A stretch of DNA of 64,000 bases, from NCBI RefSeq assembly GCF_000828655.1, contig NZ_AP014509.1:1240001-1304000 (forward strand), written 5' to 3'. Positions 1 through 8,211 of the stretch are shown one piece after another; within the stretch, counting starts at the first letter, position 1, and every line of letters begins with the position of its first letter. A program made the position numbers and the translations under genes. The DNA is from Thermotoga caldifontis AZM44c09 (GTDB taxonomy: Bacteria > Thermotogota > Thermotogae > Thermotogales > DSM-5069). The notes under the pieces are model-generated. The model was not told the DNA's origin. It ran no database searches and worked only from the letters and a program-made list of their open reading frames with translations.

Positions 1-50
1 TACACCACCAGTGCGGTGAAGACCAACACAAGCAAGAAGACTTTCTTCAC
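1..50 (-). CDS. N-terminus of an exported protein (partial)
   Basis: Read on the minus strand, a GTG at 50-48 opens a frame that begins M-K-K-V-F-L-L-V-L-V-F-T-A-L-V-V and runs off the window edge. This is the basic-then-hydrophobic start of a signal peptide. An AGGAGGTGGCA ribosome binding site sits directly upstream on the same strand at about 54-64, which fixes the start. The mature protein is outside the window, so no function can be given. It is divergent from the response regulator at 174. Confidence 0.7.
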   Translation of the reverse strand, partial: MKKVFLLVLVFTALVV

Positions 51-173
51 ACTGCCACCTCCTCGAACGGTTTTTCGATCTTATCTGACAGGAAAAACTT
101 TTAGAGAGTGTGTGACAGCATAAAGGTTTTTTAAAACAACCGTGGCATTATCTGAACAGGAGGGATCAACCGC

Positions 174-824
174 GTGGCGCGCGTGCTGGTTGTGGAAGAT
201 GAGGAAGACATACTGGACGTGGTGAGTAAGTATCTGATGATGGATTCGCACGAAGTTCGAACGGCGAAAACTCTTCAGGAGATGTACGAAGAAATAGAAA
301 AAGGTTGCTTCGATGTGATCGTGCTCGATCTACTTTTACCGGACGGAGACGCGATGGACGAAATCCCCTCGATCAAGTTGGTCTGCCCGGAAACGTTCAT
401 AATCGTGCTGACGGCGCTACGCGAAGACAGAAACAAGATACTCGGCCTGGAGCTGGGTGCAGATGATTACATGACGAAGCCGTTCAACCCGAGAGAACTC
501 GTGGCCAGAGTCAGGGCGGTTCTGCGGCGTCGCGGCAGCTACGAGAAAGTACTCGCTCACAAGGACATGAAGCTGATCTTGCATGAAAGGACTCTGTTGG
601 TGAACGATGAGGTCGTAGAGCTTTCTGGCAAAGAATTCGATATAATGCTCCTTTTCTTTGAAAATCCGAAGAAGGTGTTCACAAGGTCGGAGATACTGGA
701 CAGAGTCTGGCGCGGTTCTGAACGGAACGAACGCATAGTCGATGTTTACATCAGTACACTCAGAAAGAAGATCGGGAAAGAAAGGCTGGTGACCGTAAGG
801 GGTGTCGGTTACAAACTGGGATGA
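174..824 (+). CDS. OmpR/PhoB-family response regulator
   Basis: This is a 216-residue two-domain DNA-binding response regulator. The receiver domain (about 1-118) has the acidic pair at E8-D9, the phospho-acceptor D52 (in VLDLLLP), T80 and the conserved K102 (in MTKPF). The C-terminal part (about 125-216) is an OmpR-type winged helix ending in VRGVGYKLG. The start is GTG with AGGAGGG about 8 bases upstream. The gene overlaps the kinase that follows, so the two form one operon and presumably one signalling pair. The signal is unknown. The motif TTATCTGA(A)CAGG occurs at 81-92 and 148-160 upstream and could be an autoregulatory site. Confidence 0.93.
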   Translation: MARVLVVEDEEDILDVVSKYLMMDSHEVRTAKTLQEMYEEIEKGCFDVIVLDLLLPDGDAMDEIPSIKLVCPETFIIVLTALREDRNKILGLELGADDYMTKPFNPRELVARVRAVLRRRGSYEKVLAHKDMKLILHERTLLVNDEVVELSGKEFDIMLLFFENPKKVFTRSEILDRVWRGSERNERIVDVYISTLRKKIGKERLVTVRGVGYKLG

Positions 825-1581
825 ACTGGTTCAGAGATACAGGCCCGTTCTCCTCATCACACCCAGAAGTTTGATCTTCTACCCTTCCTCAGGCGATCCC
901 TCCAGTGAAAAGCAGGTGCTCTCAGATTCAAAGGTATTCTTCGTGAACGCGGTTGCCCACGAGCTGTTTTCACCGCTCAGCGCAGCTATAGGGCTTTTGG
1001 AGCTCGCCAAAGAGGGGGAAATGGTGCAGGAGCATTTGCTCAAAATAGAAAAACATTTGCTGAGAATGCACCGCATCCTCGAGCAGCTCATATTGCTCTC
1101 GAAGATCGAGCAAGACAATTACGAGCCATTCTTGAGAAAGATCGATCTGGAAGGAATTTTGAGGGAGATAGTCCACGAGTACGAACAGAGAGCGGCACAG
1201 AAAAGAGTCGCCATTTCGATGGAAGGAACGAACGTGAGGGTTGAAGCCGATGAGGAAGCGTTGAAAATAGTGTTGAGGAACCTGGTTTCCAACGCGGTGA
1301 AGTATTCAAAAGAGGGAGGTATCGTTAAGATCACGAGATCGAACCGATTGCTCGTGATTCAGGATGAGGGACTCGGCATACCCGAACAGGAATTGAAGAA
1401 CGTCACGGCTCGTTTCTACAGGGCAAAGAACGTCAGGGGAGTTTCCGGAGCCGGTCTTGGTCTCGCGATTGTCAAGCATATTCTCAGAAGATTGAACGTC
1501 ACGTGGGCCATACATTCGCGCCTAAACGTTGGAACTACCGTTTTCCTGGAACTGGTTGGCGTGGAAGAAGACAACCTGTGA
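802..1581 (+). CDS. Soluble-looking sensor histidine kinase, N-terminus uncertain
   Basis: The 259-residue frame has a HisKA dimerisation region with the phospho-accepting H53 in the motif VAHELFSPL, followed by a HATPase_c domain: N box around N164 (NLVSNAVKYS), G1 at D188-E189-G190 and G2 at G216-A217-G218-L219-G220. No transmembrane segment or sensor domain is present, so it is unusually short. The GTG start at 802 lies 23 bases inside the response regulator and has no clear ribosome binding site. The more natural start, the ATG at 821 that overlaps the regulator's TGA, is in another frame that stops near 874. Either the GTG is used or a short frameshift separates the true start from the kinase. 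The kinase assignment is firm; the start is not. Confidence 0.85.
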   Translation: MSVTNWDELVQRYRPVLLITPRSLIFYPSSGDPSSEKQVLSDSKVFFVNAVAHELFSPLSAAIGLLELAKEGEMVQEHLLKIEKHLLRMHRILEQLILLSKIEQDNYEPFLRKIDLEGILREIVHEYEQRAAQKRVAISMEGTNVRVEADEEALKIVLRNLVSNAVKYSKEGGIVKITRSNRLLVIQDEGLGIPEQELKNVTARFYRAKNVRGVSGAGLGLAIVKHILRRLNVTWAIHSRLNVGTTVFLELVGVEEDNL

Positions 1582-1878
1582 ACTTTTGCGATCTTTGTGA
1601 ATGTTGAAAGAGTCTGCTGCGCAGAGCTTTGTGTAGTTTCGCAGTAATGGGGCTTTAGTTACCAGCAGGAAAGGTCTGAGGATCGGTGGCGGTCCCATCT
1701 TTGACTGTGTGGGCCTGTTGGTATGGGACTTTTTATCTTTCGTGACCTTGTTGATCGTACAGAATTGTTTATGCCCTTCGCGATTCGAGCGTGATAAAAT
1801 GGACAGTAAAGATCTCTGTTGGATTGCATAGTGCCTGATCGTCCTGTGGTCCACCGCGTTGCCGAGGGGGGTGAGTGA
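1582..1878. other. Intergenic region after the kinase
   Basis: No credible gene is seen in these 297 bases. The only structure I can support is the hairpin plus T-run listed separately. The open frames that cross it on the minus strand lack ribosome binding sites and recognisable protein motifs. Confidence 0.5.
1692..1734 (+). terminator. Possible rho-independent terminator of the two-component operon
   Basis: GTCCCAT at 1692-1698 pairs with ATGGGAC at 1723-1729 and is followed directly by TTTTT. The loop is long (24 bases), so the call is moderate. It lies about 110 bases after the kinase stop codon. Confidence 0.45.
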
Positions 1879-2079
1879 ATGAAGCGGCACTGGTTACTTT
1901 TCACCATCTTTGTGGTTCTCGGCGTCTGGACGTTGATACCTGCCAAAGCGAGCAAGCCGTGCCTCATTGGATACTACGCACACTGCAGTTTCACTCCCAT
2001 GAGTTCGATCATGTGTTTCGCACTCGCGGTGCTCTTCTACTGGCTCGGTAGAAGGAAAGCTAAAGGTATGCAAAAATGA
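1879..2079 (+). CDS. Small two-helix membrane protein
   Basis: This 66-residue protein has two hydrophobic stretches (about 5-22 and 43-57) separated by a short loop carrying two cysteines (C28 and C36), and ends in a basic tail (GRRKAKGMQK). The loop sequence KPCLIGYYAHCSFTP followed by a second helix resembles small conserved membrane proteins I have seen in other bacteria, but I cannot name a family with certainty. The ATG is preceded by GAGGGGGGTGAG at a suitable distance, which supports it being real. It stands alone between the two-component operon and a decayed acetyltransferase. The cysteines could be disulphide-linked or bind a metal; that is speculation. Confidence 0.65.
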   Translation: MKRHWLLFTIFVVLGVWTLIPAKASKPCLIGYYAHCSFTPMSSIMCFALAVLFYWLGRRKAKGMQK

Positions 2080-2455
2080 AGGCTGATGTGACGAACACGG
2101 ACCGCTGAATTTGAACTTGAAGGTGTTCGAAACACGCATGTCTCTGCTTGATTTTCGCACCGCACCCATCGATTCATGTAGAGATTGAAGACAGCTTTTA
2201 TGGATTTCATGCTCATTTTCGATTCAGCGTAGATTGAACCACGAATGTTTGCAGAATTTCTTTTTGTGCTCTGGCGACGCTCAGATAGAAAGGTGACTGA
2301 AGACAAAGAACAAACTTGCATATGACAATCTTCTCGCCCACGATGCAGGCATATTTGATGGCTCACAAAAGTCGGCGCGGTGCGTTCGTCGCTGTTTACC
2401 ATGAGTGCGTGCCGGATTCCGGAATTTTTGATTTCCCAATGTGGAAGTGTGGTGC
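2080..2455. other. Gene-free stretch before the broken acetyltransferase
   Basis: I see no supported gene, repeat or RNA here. A 156-codon open frame on the minus strand crosses it but overlaps the small membrane protein gene, has no ribosome binding site and reads as low-quality sequence. Confidence 0.45.
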
Positions 2456-3001
2456 ACGAGAGTTGTTGAACTGAACCAAGGAAGACCGGAGAGACCTCAA
2501 ACTGCACTTTAGATGGACCAGCGACAGGTTCTACAGAGTCGACATCAGAGAAACAAAAGACGGATGGACCGTTGAGTTTAGAGTCGAAAGAAGTGACAAA
2601 CCGATCGTAAAAGATTACCAGAAACCACTCTGGGAACAGTGGATGGAGGAGAGCAACGGTGGTGTTCAGATATTTCAGTTGAGGTTGACGGTAAATTTGT
2701 TGGCTGGATGACGCTGGGCATGGAGGGCTGGAACGACAGGCTCAGGATTCATGAACTTCTGGTGCTTGAGCAATATCGTAGAAAGGGTGTGGGCCAGTTG
2801 CTCTTGGATAAAGCCAAGCAGGTTGCCAAGCAAAAGGGTTGTCGCGCAATCGTGCTGGAGATGAACAACTTTGGTGCGATCCAATTCTACAAAAAGCAAG
2901 GATTCAAGCTCAACGGATGTGACACGACAGCTCATCGCAACGATGATGCAGAACAAAACGAGGTCAGAATTGACATGGTTTACAGGCTAGAAGATGAATA
3001 G
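2456..3001 (+). pseudogene. Broken GNAT-family N-acetyltransferase
   Basis: Three forward frames read in succession reproduce almost the whole of the intact acetyltransferase encoded at 4868-5401 on the other strand. The reading begins at an ACG (2456) where the paralogue has its start codon, and continues V-V-E-L-N-Q against V-V-R-L-K-K. One extra base near 2480 shifts the frame, after which E-D-R-R-D-L-K-L-H-F-R-W aligns residue for residue with the paralogue. A second shift between about 2655 and 2684 moves the reading into the frame that carries the acetyl-CoA site (EQYRRKGVGQLLLDKAK) and ends ENEVRID-like at 3001. A lost start and two frameshifts make this a pseudogene. The last 120 codons remain open and could in principle be translated from the ATG at 2639. 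Confidence 0.8.
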
Positions 3002-4867
3002 TGATGGATCGTGAGAAGATTCGCTGAGATCGGCGCATAAACGTGAACGAGGGTTTTCTCGTCGCGAAAGTGTTGGGAAGTTGGCGATGGCATGAAGGTG
3101 TCTCTGGATCATGAAAGATTGACGAGCTTGGGAAGCAAAGATAAGCAACTGCGCAGCGAGAAAGTAGAAGATCGCAAACTTTCATTTTGGCCAGTATAAC
3201 GCGGTATTATGGTTCACGTCAACTGTCTGCGTTTGCTGAAATTCGTCAAAGAATAGATGGAAGGGAAACGAAAGGCACCAAACTGTGAGGGTGCGTGACC
3301 CGCTCAGCTTCTCACATTGAATTGATCCAACATGGCATTGCTCAACTTTAGCGAGAGATGCATCGACGAGCATGATCTTTTGTAGTTTCAAGAAGTGTGT
3401 TCTTGTGGTTACGCTTGAGAAATTGACCCGAAATATTTCCTTCATCGCAGCTTGCCATGCTGTGCTTCGAAATGCTTGGCACAGGAAATGAGATCACCCG
3501 CGCGGGAGTTGATGTGTCGACTTCTGCCTCCAGAGACACACCCACGAAAGATTGTCGGTCGGTGGAACTGTATTCTCTGAATACTGCCGTTCACTCGGTA
3601 CGCTGGTATCGTTCGCTTCCGCAATCCATCTGAGGTGTCGATATTTTCGTTTTCCATCGAGCGCGTGCGTTCTGCCGATGGTTATCGATGGTCCTTCAGA
3701 AATCGCACTGTGCTGAGTCTCTCAAGAGATTGAGCCTACGGTGCAGACATTTACCGCGCTTAGCGATCTCAGCTCATAAAAATGCGAGAGTCGGACGAGC
3801 TGCCTCGTTTGCAGAGCACGTTCCACCAGCCCGACTGTGTAGGTGTGCGAATGCTCGGCATGGCAACGGCGACAGCTACGTTAGAGTGACAAGAAATACT
3901 TAGTATCGAGCGATCGAACCGTGTTCACTCTATTCAGTAGAACGACGTGAAAGCTTTAAAGCAACCACAAGTCGTCTTGGACGAGTGAAATGGCGTGCAT
4001 CGAGCGGTGCCGGTGTGAATAACGAAGGTGTGCCGTCATGCTTGAGAGTTTTACCGGAGTAGGTCTCAAACTTGTGTGAGGAAAAGATATTTTTAAGTAC
4101 AAATAAGCTAACACATATGTGATGCACACCGCATTGTACGTAACAATGATATTTGTAAGGATCCACTTGAAACATGACGCAAACAATAGAATGTGAATCG
4201 CTGTTTCGGCTTAAAACATCATATTGAGTTTATATAAGCCCAACAAATGTACGGCACCTGGACGCAGAACGATTCGTGGTCACGGTGAACTCGTAAGTGG
4301 TGAGCGTGTCTGAATGTGTCGACGCAGTCGGTTCAGAACGAGGGAAACGACGATGCTTGTGATGCAAAGAAAGGTTGAAGCGTGGCTCACAGGGAGAGGG
4401 TCCAATGGGTGCAATATAAGGTACATTATATTGCATTCATCGAACCTGATAACAGAACACAACTGCATCACCACCCGTGGGGGAGAGCCCGCGTTCGCTC
4501 TCTCATATTCTCCACGGTGTGTAAGTCGTATGCTCTGCCGATTAAAGCCAGCAGGTCCTGGACTGTAGCTGTACTTGTAATTTGTCAATCCGCGTGCAGG
4601 TGGCGTTTCACTCAACCGCTGTTTGGCACGTTGCCAGCCTATCGTGGAATCATCCTCGCTTGAGCCCTGGAATGCACAGAACGATCTGGTTGGCAAAAGA
4701 TTCCCTCCCGCACATAGGCAGGGTATACTAGTAGTTAATGCAGACTAGTAAAAACATATGGACATCTTTGTCAGGCACCACAACATCATAGGATTAATGC
4801 ATTGCTATACGTATTGAATTTACGACTGACTCAAAGACGAGCATTAGAAGATGACATTAGGGCATAT
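3002..4867. other. Gene desert of about 1.9 kb between two acetyltransferase paralogues
   Basis: No open frame in this stretch combines a ribosome binding site, plausible codon use and a recognisable protein. Forward and reverse frames are all short and interrupted. I saw no tRNA, rRNA, tmRNA, RNase P or SRP RNA signature and no transposase remnant. A perfect 10-base inverted repeat at 4410-4435 is listed separately. The stretch may be decayed sequence, or may hold an RNA I do not recognise. Confidence 0.5.
4410..4435. repeat. Perfect 10-bp inverted repeat in the gene desert
   Basis: TGCAATATAA at 4410-4419 is the exact reverse complement of TTATATTGCA at 4426-4435, with a 6-base spacer GGTACA. 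Beyond two mismatched bases the arms pair again (ATG with CAT). It could be an operator for a dimeric regulator or an RNA hairpin. No T-run follows, so it is not an ordinary terminator. Confidence 0.6.
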
Positions 4868-5401
4868 TCATTCTAATGTATACACCAGATCGATCCTGAC
4901 CTCGTTCCTGGACACGTCGTCGTTGTGGTACTGGGTCAGGTCGAATCCGTTCAGCGAGAATCCGTGTTTTCGGTAGAATTCGATCGCAGCGTAGTTGCTG
5001 TTGTGCGTGTCAAGAACGATCGCTCGCACCTTCCTCTCCTTCGCCAGCTCTTTGGCTTTGTTAATCAACATGGATCCGGCTCCCTTTCCTCTGTATTCTT
5101 CGAGCACGTACAGTTCGAAGATCCTCAACCTGTTGCACCAGCGTTCGTACCCAACACTCATCCAGGCTATTATCTTTCCATCAACCTGAACGCCATAGAG
5201 TTCGCACTCTTCCATCCACGGCCTGTAGAGATACTCAGAGAAGGACTTGACGATCTTTTCGTTGTTGCTTGACCTTTTCACTTTTACTGTCCAGCCGTCC
5301 TCGTCTTCGAAGACCTCGACTTTGTAGAAATAGAACGTTTCCCAGCGATACTTCAGTTCGAAGCTTTTCCAGTCCTCTTTCTTCAGCCGCACGACCTCCA
5401 C
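4868..5401 (-). CDS. GNAT-family N-acetyltransferase
   Basis: This 177-residue protein has an N-terminal half that is specific to it and its broken paralogue (to about residue 75), followed by a GNAT fold. The acetyl-CoA pyrophosphate loop is R-G-K-G-A-G (in EEYRGKGAGSMLINKAKE) and the C-terminal FYRKHGF strand-turn is typical. The substrate is unknown; the family acetylates protein N-termini, amines or antibiotics. The start is GTG with GAGGTGA about 7 bases upstream. It faces away from the CxxCxxCC gene at 5503. A disrupted paralogue lies at 2456-3001 in opposite orientation, so the pair probably arose by duplication with one copy decaying. Confidence 0.85.
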   Translation of the reverse strand: MEVVRLKKEDWKSFELKYRWETFYFYKVEVFEDEDGWTVKVKRSSNNEKIVKSFSEYLYRPWMEECELYGVQVDGKIIAWMSVGYERWCNRLRIFELYVLEEYRGKGAGSMLINKAKELAKERKVRAIVLDTHNSNYAAIEFYRKHGFSLNGFDLTQYHNDDVSRNEVRIDLVYTLE

Positions 5402-5502
5402 GCACGTTTCACCTCACTCTTGAAAGATGACTGAAACACATCTTCGCTTCCGAATAACGTTCATGTCAAAAGCCTTTGCTAAACAAAGTATCGGTGTGTG
5501 AG

Positions 5503-6066
5503 ATGCTTCAGCGGTTGGTATCTATCGCATCGCATGTTTTGAGCATCTACGAAGAACTCGAACTTCTGCATGAAAAACTTCAGGTCAACTGTAACGGTTG
5601 CAGGCGCTGTTGCGAGACGGAAGCGTACAACATCGAAGCCACGATTCTGGAATTCATACCACTCGCATTGCATCTGATCGAAACGAACCAGTTCGACTTC
5701 TGGTTCGAAAAGGCCCAGCACTTGACGCCAGCCGACAGGTGTGCACTGCTGGTGGACGAATCCATCAAGGCTGAAGGTGGCTGTCTTTTCCACAGCTACA
5801 GGCCCCTCGTGTGCCGCCTCTTTTCAGCGAGTTATCTCAAAAGGAAGAATATAGAGATACTTTCCTGCAGTTTTCTGAAAGAAAGTTTATCGCAAAAGCT
5901 CGATCAGCTTGTGGACGCACAGCACTATTTCGACAGACTCTACGACATAGACTTCTACCTCGCGACGACGAAATACGACATCAACACTGCCTTCAGGAAA
6001 GCCCTCGAGTACGTTGGTATGAGGGCGTTACCGACGGGATATCCTTCCATCCCGCTCGCGAGTTGA
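5503..6066 (+). CDS. YkgJ/zinc-iron chelating cluster (CxxCxxCC) protein
   Basis: The protein has the motif C-N-G-C-R-R-C-C near its N-terminus, and later cysteines in GGCLFHSYRPLVCRLFSAS, a pattern of the YkgJ family thought to bind Zn or Fe. It is a cytosolic protein of about 187 residues with no signal peptide. Function is unknown; some relatives are linked to flagellin methylation or metal binding, but nothing here points to that. I chose the ATG at 5503 because GGTG lies 6 bases before it. A TTG at 5476 and a GTG at 5494 are in frame upstream and cannot be excluded. It is followed by a MATE exporter with its own promoter. Confidence 0.8.
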   Translation: MLQRLVSIASHVLSIYEELELLHEKLQVNCNGCRRCCETEAYNIEATILEFIPLALHLIETNQFDFWFEKAQHLTPADRCALLVDESIKAEGGCLFHSYRPLVCRLFSASYLKRKNIEILSCSFLKESLSQKLDQLVDAQHYFDRLYDIDFYLATTKYDINTAFRKALEYVGMRALPTGYPSIPLAS

Positions 6067-6068
6067 TC

Positions 6069-6097
6069 TTCACCATCTCACATTTTCCAATTATAAT
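6069..6097 (+). promoter_or_regulatory. Promoter for the MATE exporter
   Basis: TTCACC at 6069-6074 and a perfect TATAAT at 6092-6097 are separated by 17 bases, giving a sigma-70-type promoter about 50 bases before the exporter start. It lies just after the stop codon of the preceding gene in an otherwise AT-rich patch. Confidence 0.6.
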
Positions 6098-6150
6098 TAT
6101 TAAGATCAATGCAGTGCACGTGGCCACCGTGCCGAAAGGGGCTTTCCTGT

Positions 6151-7515
6151 ATGTCGCGGGATCTGACCGAAGGTAGTCTGCGCAAGAATCTACTCTACAT
6201 GGCACTGCCCACCATGGGAGGATTCGCAGTTCAGGTCCTTTACGACTTCGTCGATATGTTCTGGGTTGGGAAGATCTCATCACAAGCAATCGCAGGTGTG
6301 GCTCTGTTTTCCTCCATCTTCTGGCTGGTCTCCGTACTCAACGAGATCATAGGTACCGGCTCGGTATCGATGATCTCTCAGGCCTACGGTGCCAAAGCCT
6401 ACGAGCGTGTGAACCGCACCATAGAGCAAACTATAGTCTTCAAGATCTTCGTTGCGATAATCGCTTCTGCCATGCTGTTCGTTTTTCTAAAACCATTGAT
6501 AGCTTTTTTCAGCAAGGACGAAGGAGTCATCGTCGCGGCTCTCGATTACGGTTACTGGAGAATTTTCTTCATGCCCGTCTTTTTTGCGACTTACTCCGTG
6601 TACGCGGCTTTCAGGACCACCGGCGAGTCCAGGCTTCCGAACCTCATGATGGCGGTTGGCGCTGTTCTGAACATGATCCTCGATCCAGTGTTCATGTTCG
6701 AGCGAGTACCCGGAATCAACGTGAGAGGTTTCAATCTCGGTGTGGAAGGTGCGGCGATCGCGACCGTACTCTCTTCATCCGTGGTCTTCGTGTGGGGTTT
6801 GGTGGTCCTTTTTCGAGGCCACGGAGTTGTCAGGATAAGCCTTCCTGGCCTGTTCAGGCTGGATTGGAGTATAGACAGGAAGCTTTTGACGATAGGAATT
6901 CCCAGCGCCATCGAGATGCTGTTGAGGAGTCTTTCGGGCATGGTCATGATGAAACTTTTCGGCATGTATGGTTCCGCTGTATTGGCAACCATAGGTATCA
7001 TGGACCGCGTTGGAGGACTCGCCTACGTGCCGCTCATGGGTTTTTCGATGGGAGCGAGCGCGATAGTCGGCCAGTGCCTTGGTGCCAACAAAACTGACAG
7101 GGCGGAAAGAACCGTTCTGCTGGCCGCGATCTACAGCGGAATCTTCGTCTCTGTTTTCGTTGTTCTTGCGAATGTTTCTCCAAGGATTGTGATCGAACTG
7201 TTCACGAAAGATCCAGCCGTTGTTCGTGAGGGACTCTTCGCGATGAGAATTGTTTCGTGGGCAGTTCTGATTGCGGGATTTTCCATTTCCCTGATGAGTG
7301 CATTCTTCGGAGCCGGTTACACGAAAGCGGCGATGTATTCCGGTATCGTCGGAAGGTGGCTCGTTCAGGTTCCGTACGCGATCCTCGTTGCGGTCGTTAT
7401 GAGGTTGCCAACCAGTTTCCTGTGGTTCTCTTCCCTTGTCGCCGAACTGGCAGAGCTTTCTTACGCCACTGTTGTCTTCTTCAAGGGCAAATGGAAGCAG
7501 CAGCGGGTGATCTGA
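6151..7515 (+). CDS. MATE-family multidrug/Na+ or H+ antiporter
   Basis: The 454-residue protein has about twelve hydrophobic helices in two related halves, and starts S-R-D-L-T-E-G-S-L-R-K-N-L-L before helix 1, a typical MATE N-terminus. MATE proteins sit in the inner membrane and export cationic drugs or metabolites in exchange for Na+ or H+. The ATG at 6151 is preferred because AAAGGGG precedes it by about 10 bases; the frame stays open 14 codons further upstream, where the residues are not MATE-like. The gene is monocistronic or ends just before the DUF6062 gene. The substrate cannot be read from the sequence. Confidence 0.9.
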   Translation: MSRDLTEGSLRKNLLYMALPTMGGFAVQVLYDFVDMFWVGKISSQAIAGVALFSSIFWLVSVLNEIIGTGSVSMISQAYGAKAYERVNRTIEQTIVFKIFVAIIASAMLFVFLKPLIAFFSKDEGVIVAALDYGYWRIFFMPVFFATYSVYAAFRTTGESRLPNLMMAVGAVLNMILDPVFMFERVPGINVRGFNLGVEGAAIATVLSSSVVFVWGLVVLFRGHGVVRISLPGLFRLDWSIDRKLLTIGIPSAIEMLLRSLSGMVMMKLFGMYGSAVLATIGIMDRVGGLAYVPLMGFSMGASAIVGQCLGANKTDRAERTVLLAAIYSGIFVSVFVVLANVSPRIVIELFTKDPAVVREGLFAMRIVSWAVLIAGFSISLMSAFFGAGYTKAAMYSGIVGRWLVQVPYAILVAVVMRLPTSFLWFSSLVAELAELSYATVVFFKGKWKQQRVI

Positions 7516-7521
7516 TATAAT
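7513..7521 (+). promoter_or_regulatory. Extended -10 promoter element before the DUF6062 operon
   Basis: TGATATAAT is a perfect extended -10 (TGnTATAAT), overlapping the end of the MATE gene and lying 40 bases before the next start codon. No convincing -35 is seen, which is tolerated when the extended -10 is present. Confidence 0.5.
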
Positions 7522-7560
7522 TCGTCTGGCAAACTATGAGAGTCTTTCCAGGTGGAATGA

Positions 7561-8211
7561 ATGGGATTAGTTGAGATCAGTTTGAAGGATGCGATCGTTG
7601 AGTCTCGTTTCTCATGCCCCATATGTTCCCTCGTCGATAGAGCGTTGGATTCCTGCGTCGACAATCTTCTGTACGAACTGGTGAACGACGTTGCTGTTCG
7701 ATCGCAGCTCCGCTCTGAGGGTTTGTGCCGGCGACACGTTGAAAGGATCGAGTCGTACTTGAGCAGACATCTGGAGCTCGGGTCCATGGGTCTGGCCATC
7801 ATATACGCAGACATGCTGGATCATCTGATTGAGTCGATGGCGCACAACTTTAAAGTCGAACGCGAGTGGGGTTGTTTTCTCTGTGAGAAAGAGAAGTCGT
7901 TCGAAGCGATGTACCTGAAGGCCTTTGTGAGGAACATAGACCAGCTGCTGGAGCCATACAGACTGTCCGAAGCCCTACTCTGCTTCGATCATTACGCTTT
8001 CATCGCCGCGAAGGTCAAAGACCCTTCCGTAACCGTTCTGAAAGAAACACAGCTTTCCAAGTTCAAACGTGTGGCTGGACTGCTGAACTCGTTCGTGAGC
8101 AAGCACGATTACAGAAACACAGAAGGTTTCACACCAGAGGAAATTCAGGCGCGAAAGGCGGCCGGAATTCTCATGGCCAAGAACTTTCATCATTGGAGGC
8201 GTTCACGATGA
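7561..8211 (+). CDS. DUF6062-like cysteine-rich cytosolic protein
   Basis: The 216-residue protein contains two similar cysteine/histidine units: C-P-I-C followed by L-C-R-R-H in the first half, and C-F-L-C followed by L-C-F-D-H in the second. This duplicated CxxC...CxxH pattern suggests two metal-binding or redox sites and matches what I recall of DUF6062. No signal peptide or membrane helix is present. The ATG has GGTGG upstream. Its stop overlaps the start of the MoxR gene (ATGA), so it is translationally coupled to the MoxR/DUF58 operon. Its function is unknown; coupling suggests a role with the MoxR chaperone. Confidence 0.75.
   Translation: MGLVEISLKDAIVESRFSCPICSLVDRALDSCVDNLLYELVNDVAVRSQLRSEGLCRRHVERIESYLSRHLELGSMGLAIIYADMLDHLIESMAHNFKVEREWGCFLCEKEKSFEAMYLKAFVRNIDQLLEPYRLSEALLCFDHYAFIAAKVKDPSVTVLKETQLSKFKRVAGLLNSFVSKHDYRNTEGFTPEEIQARKAAGILMAKNFHHWRRSR

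Noticed and set aside
2037-2507. 156-codon open frame on the minus strand across the gap before the broken acetyltransferase
   Set aside because: It overlaps the small membrane protein gene and the 5' part of the acetyltransferase pseudogene, has no ribosome binding site and encodes no recognisable motif.
3688-3903. 71-codon plus-strand open frame in the gene desert
   Set aside because: Arginine- and alanine-rich, no ribosome binding site, nothing recognisable.
4280-4696. 138-codon minus-strand open frame in the gene desert
   Set aside because: Proline/serine/arginine-rich shadow composition, no ribosome binding site, no family resemblance, and competing frames on the plus strand of equal quality.
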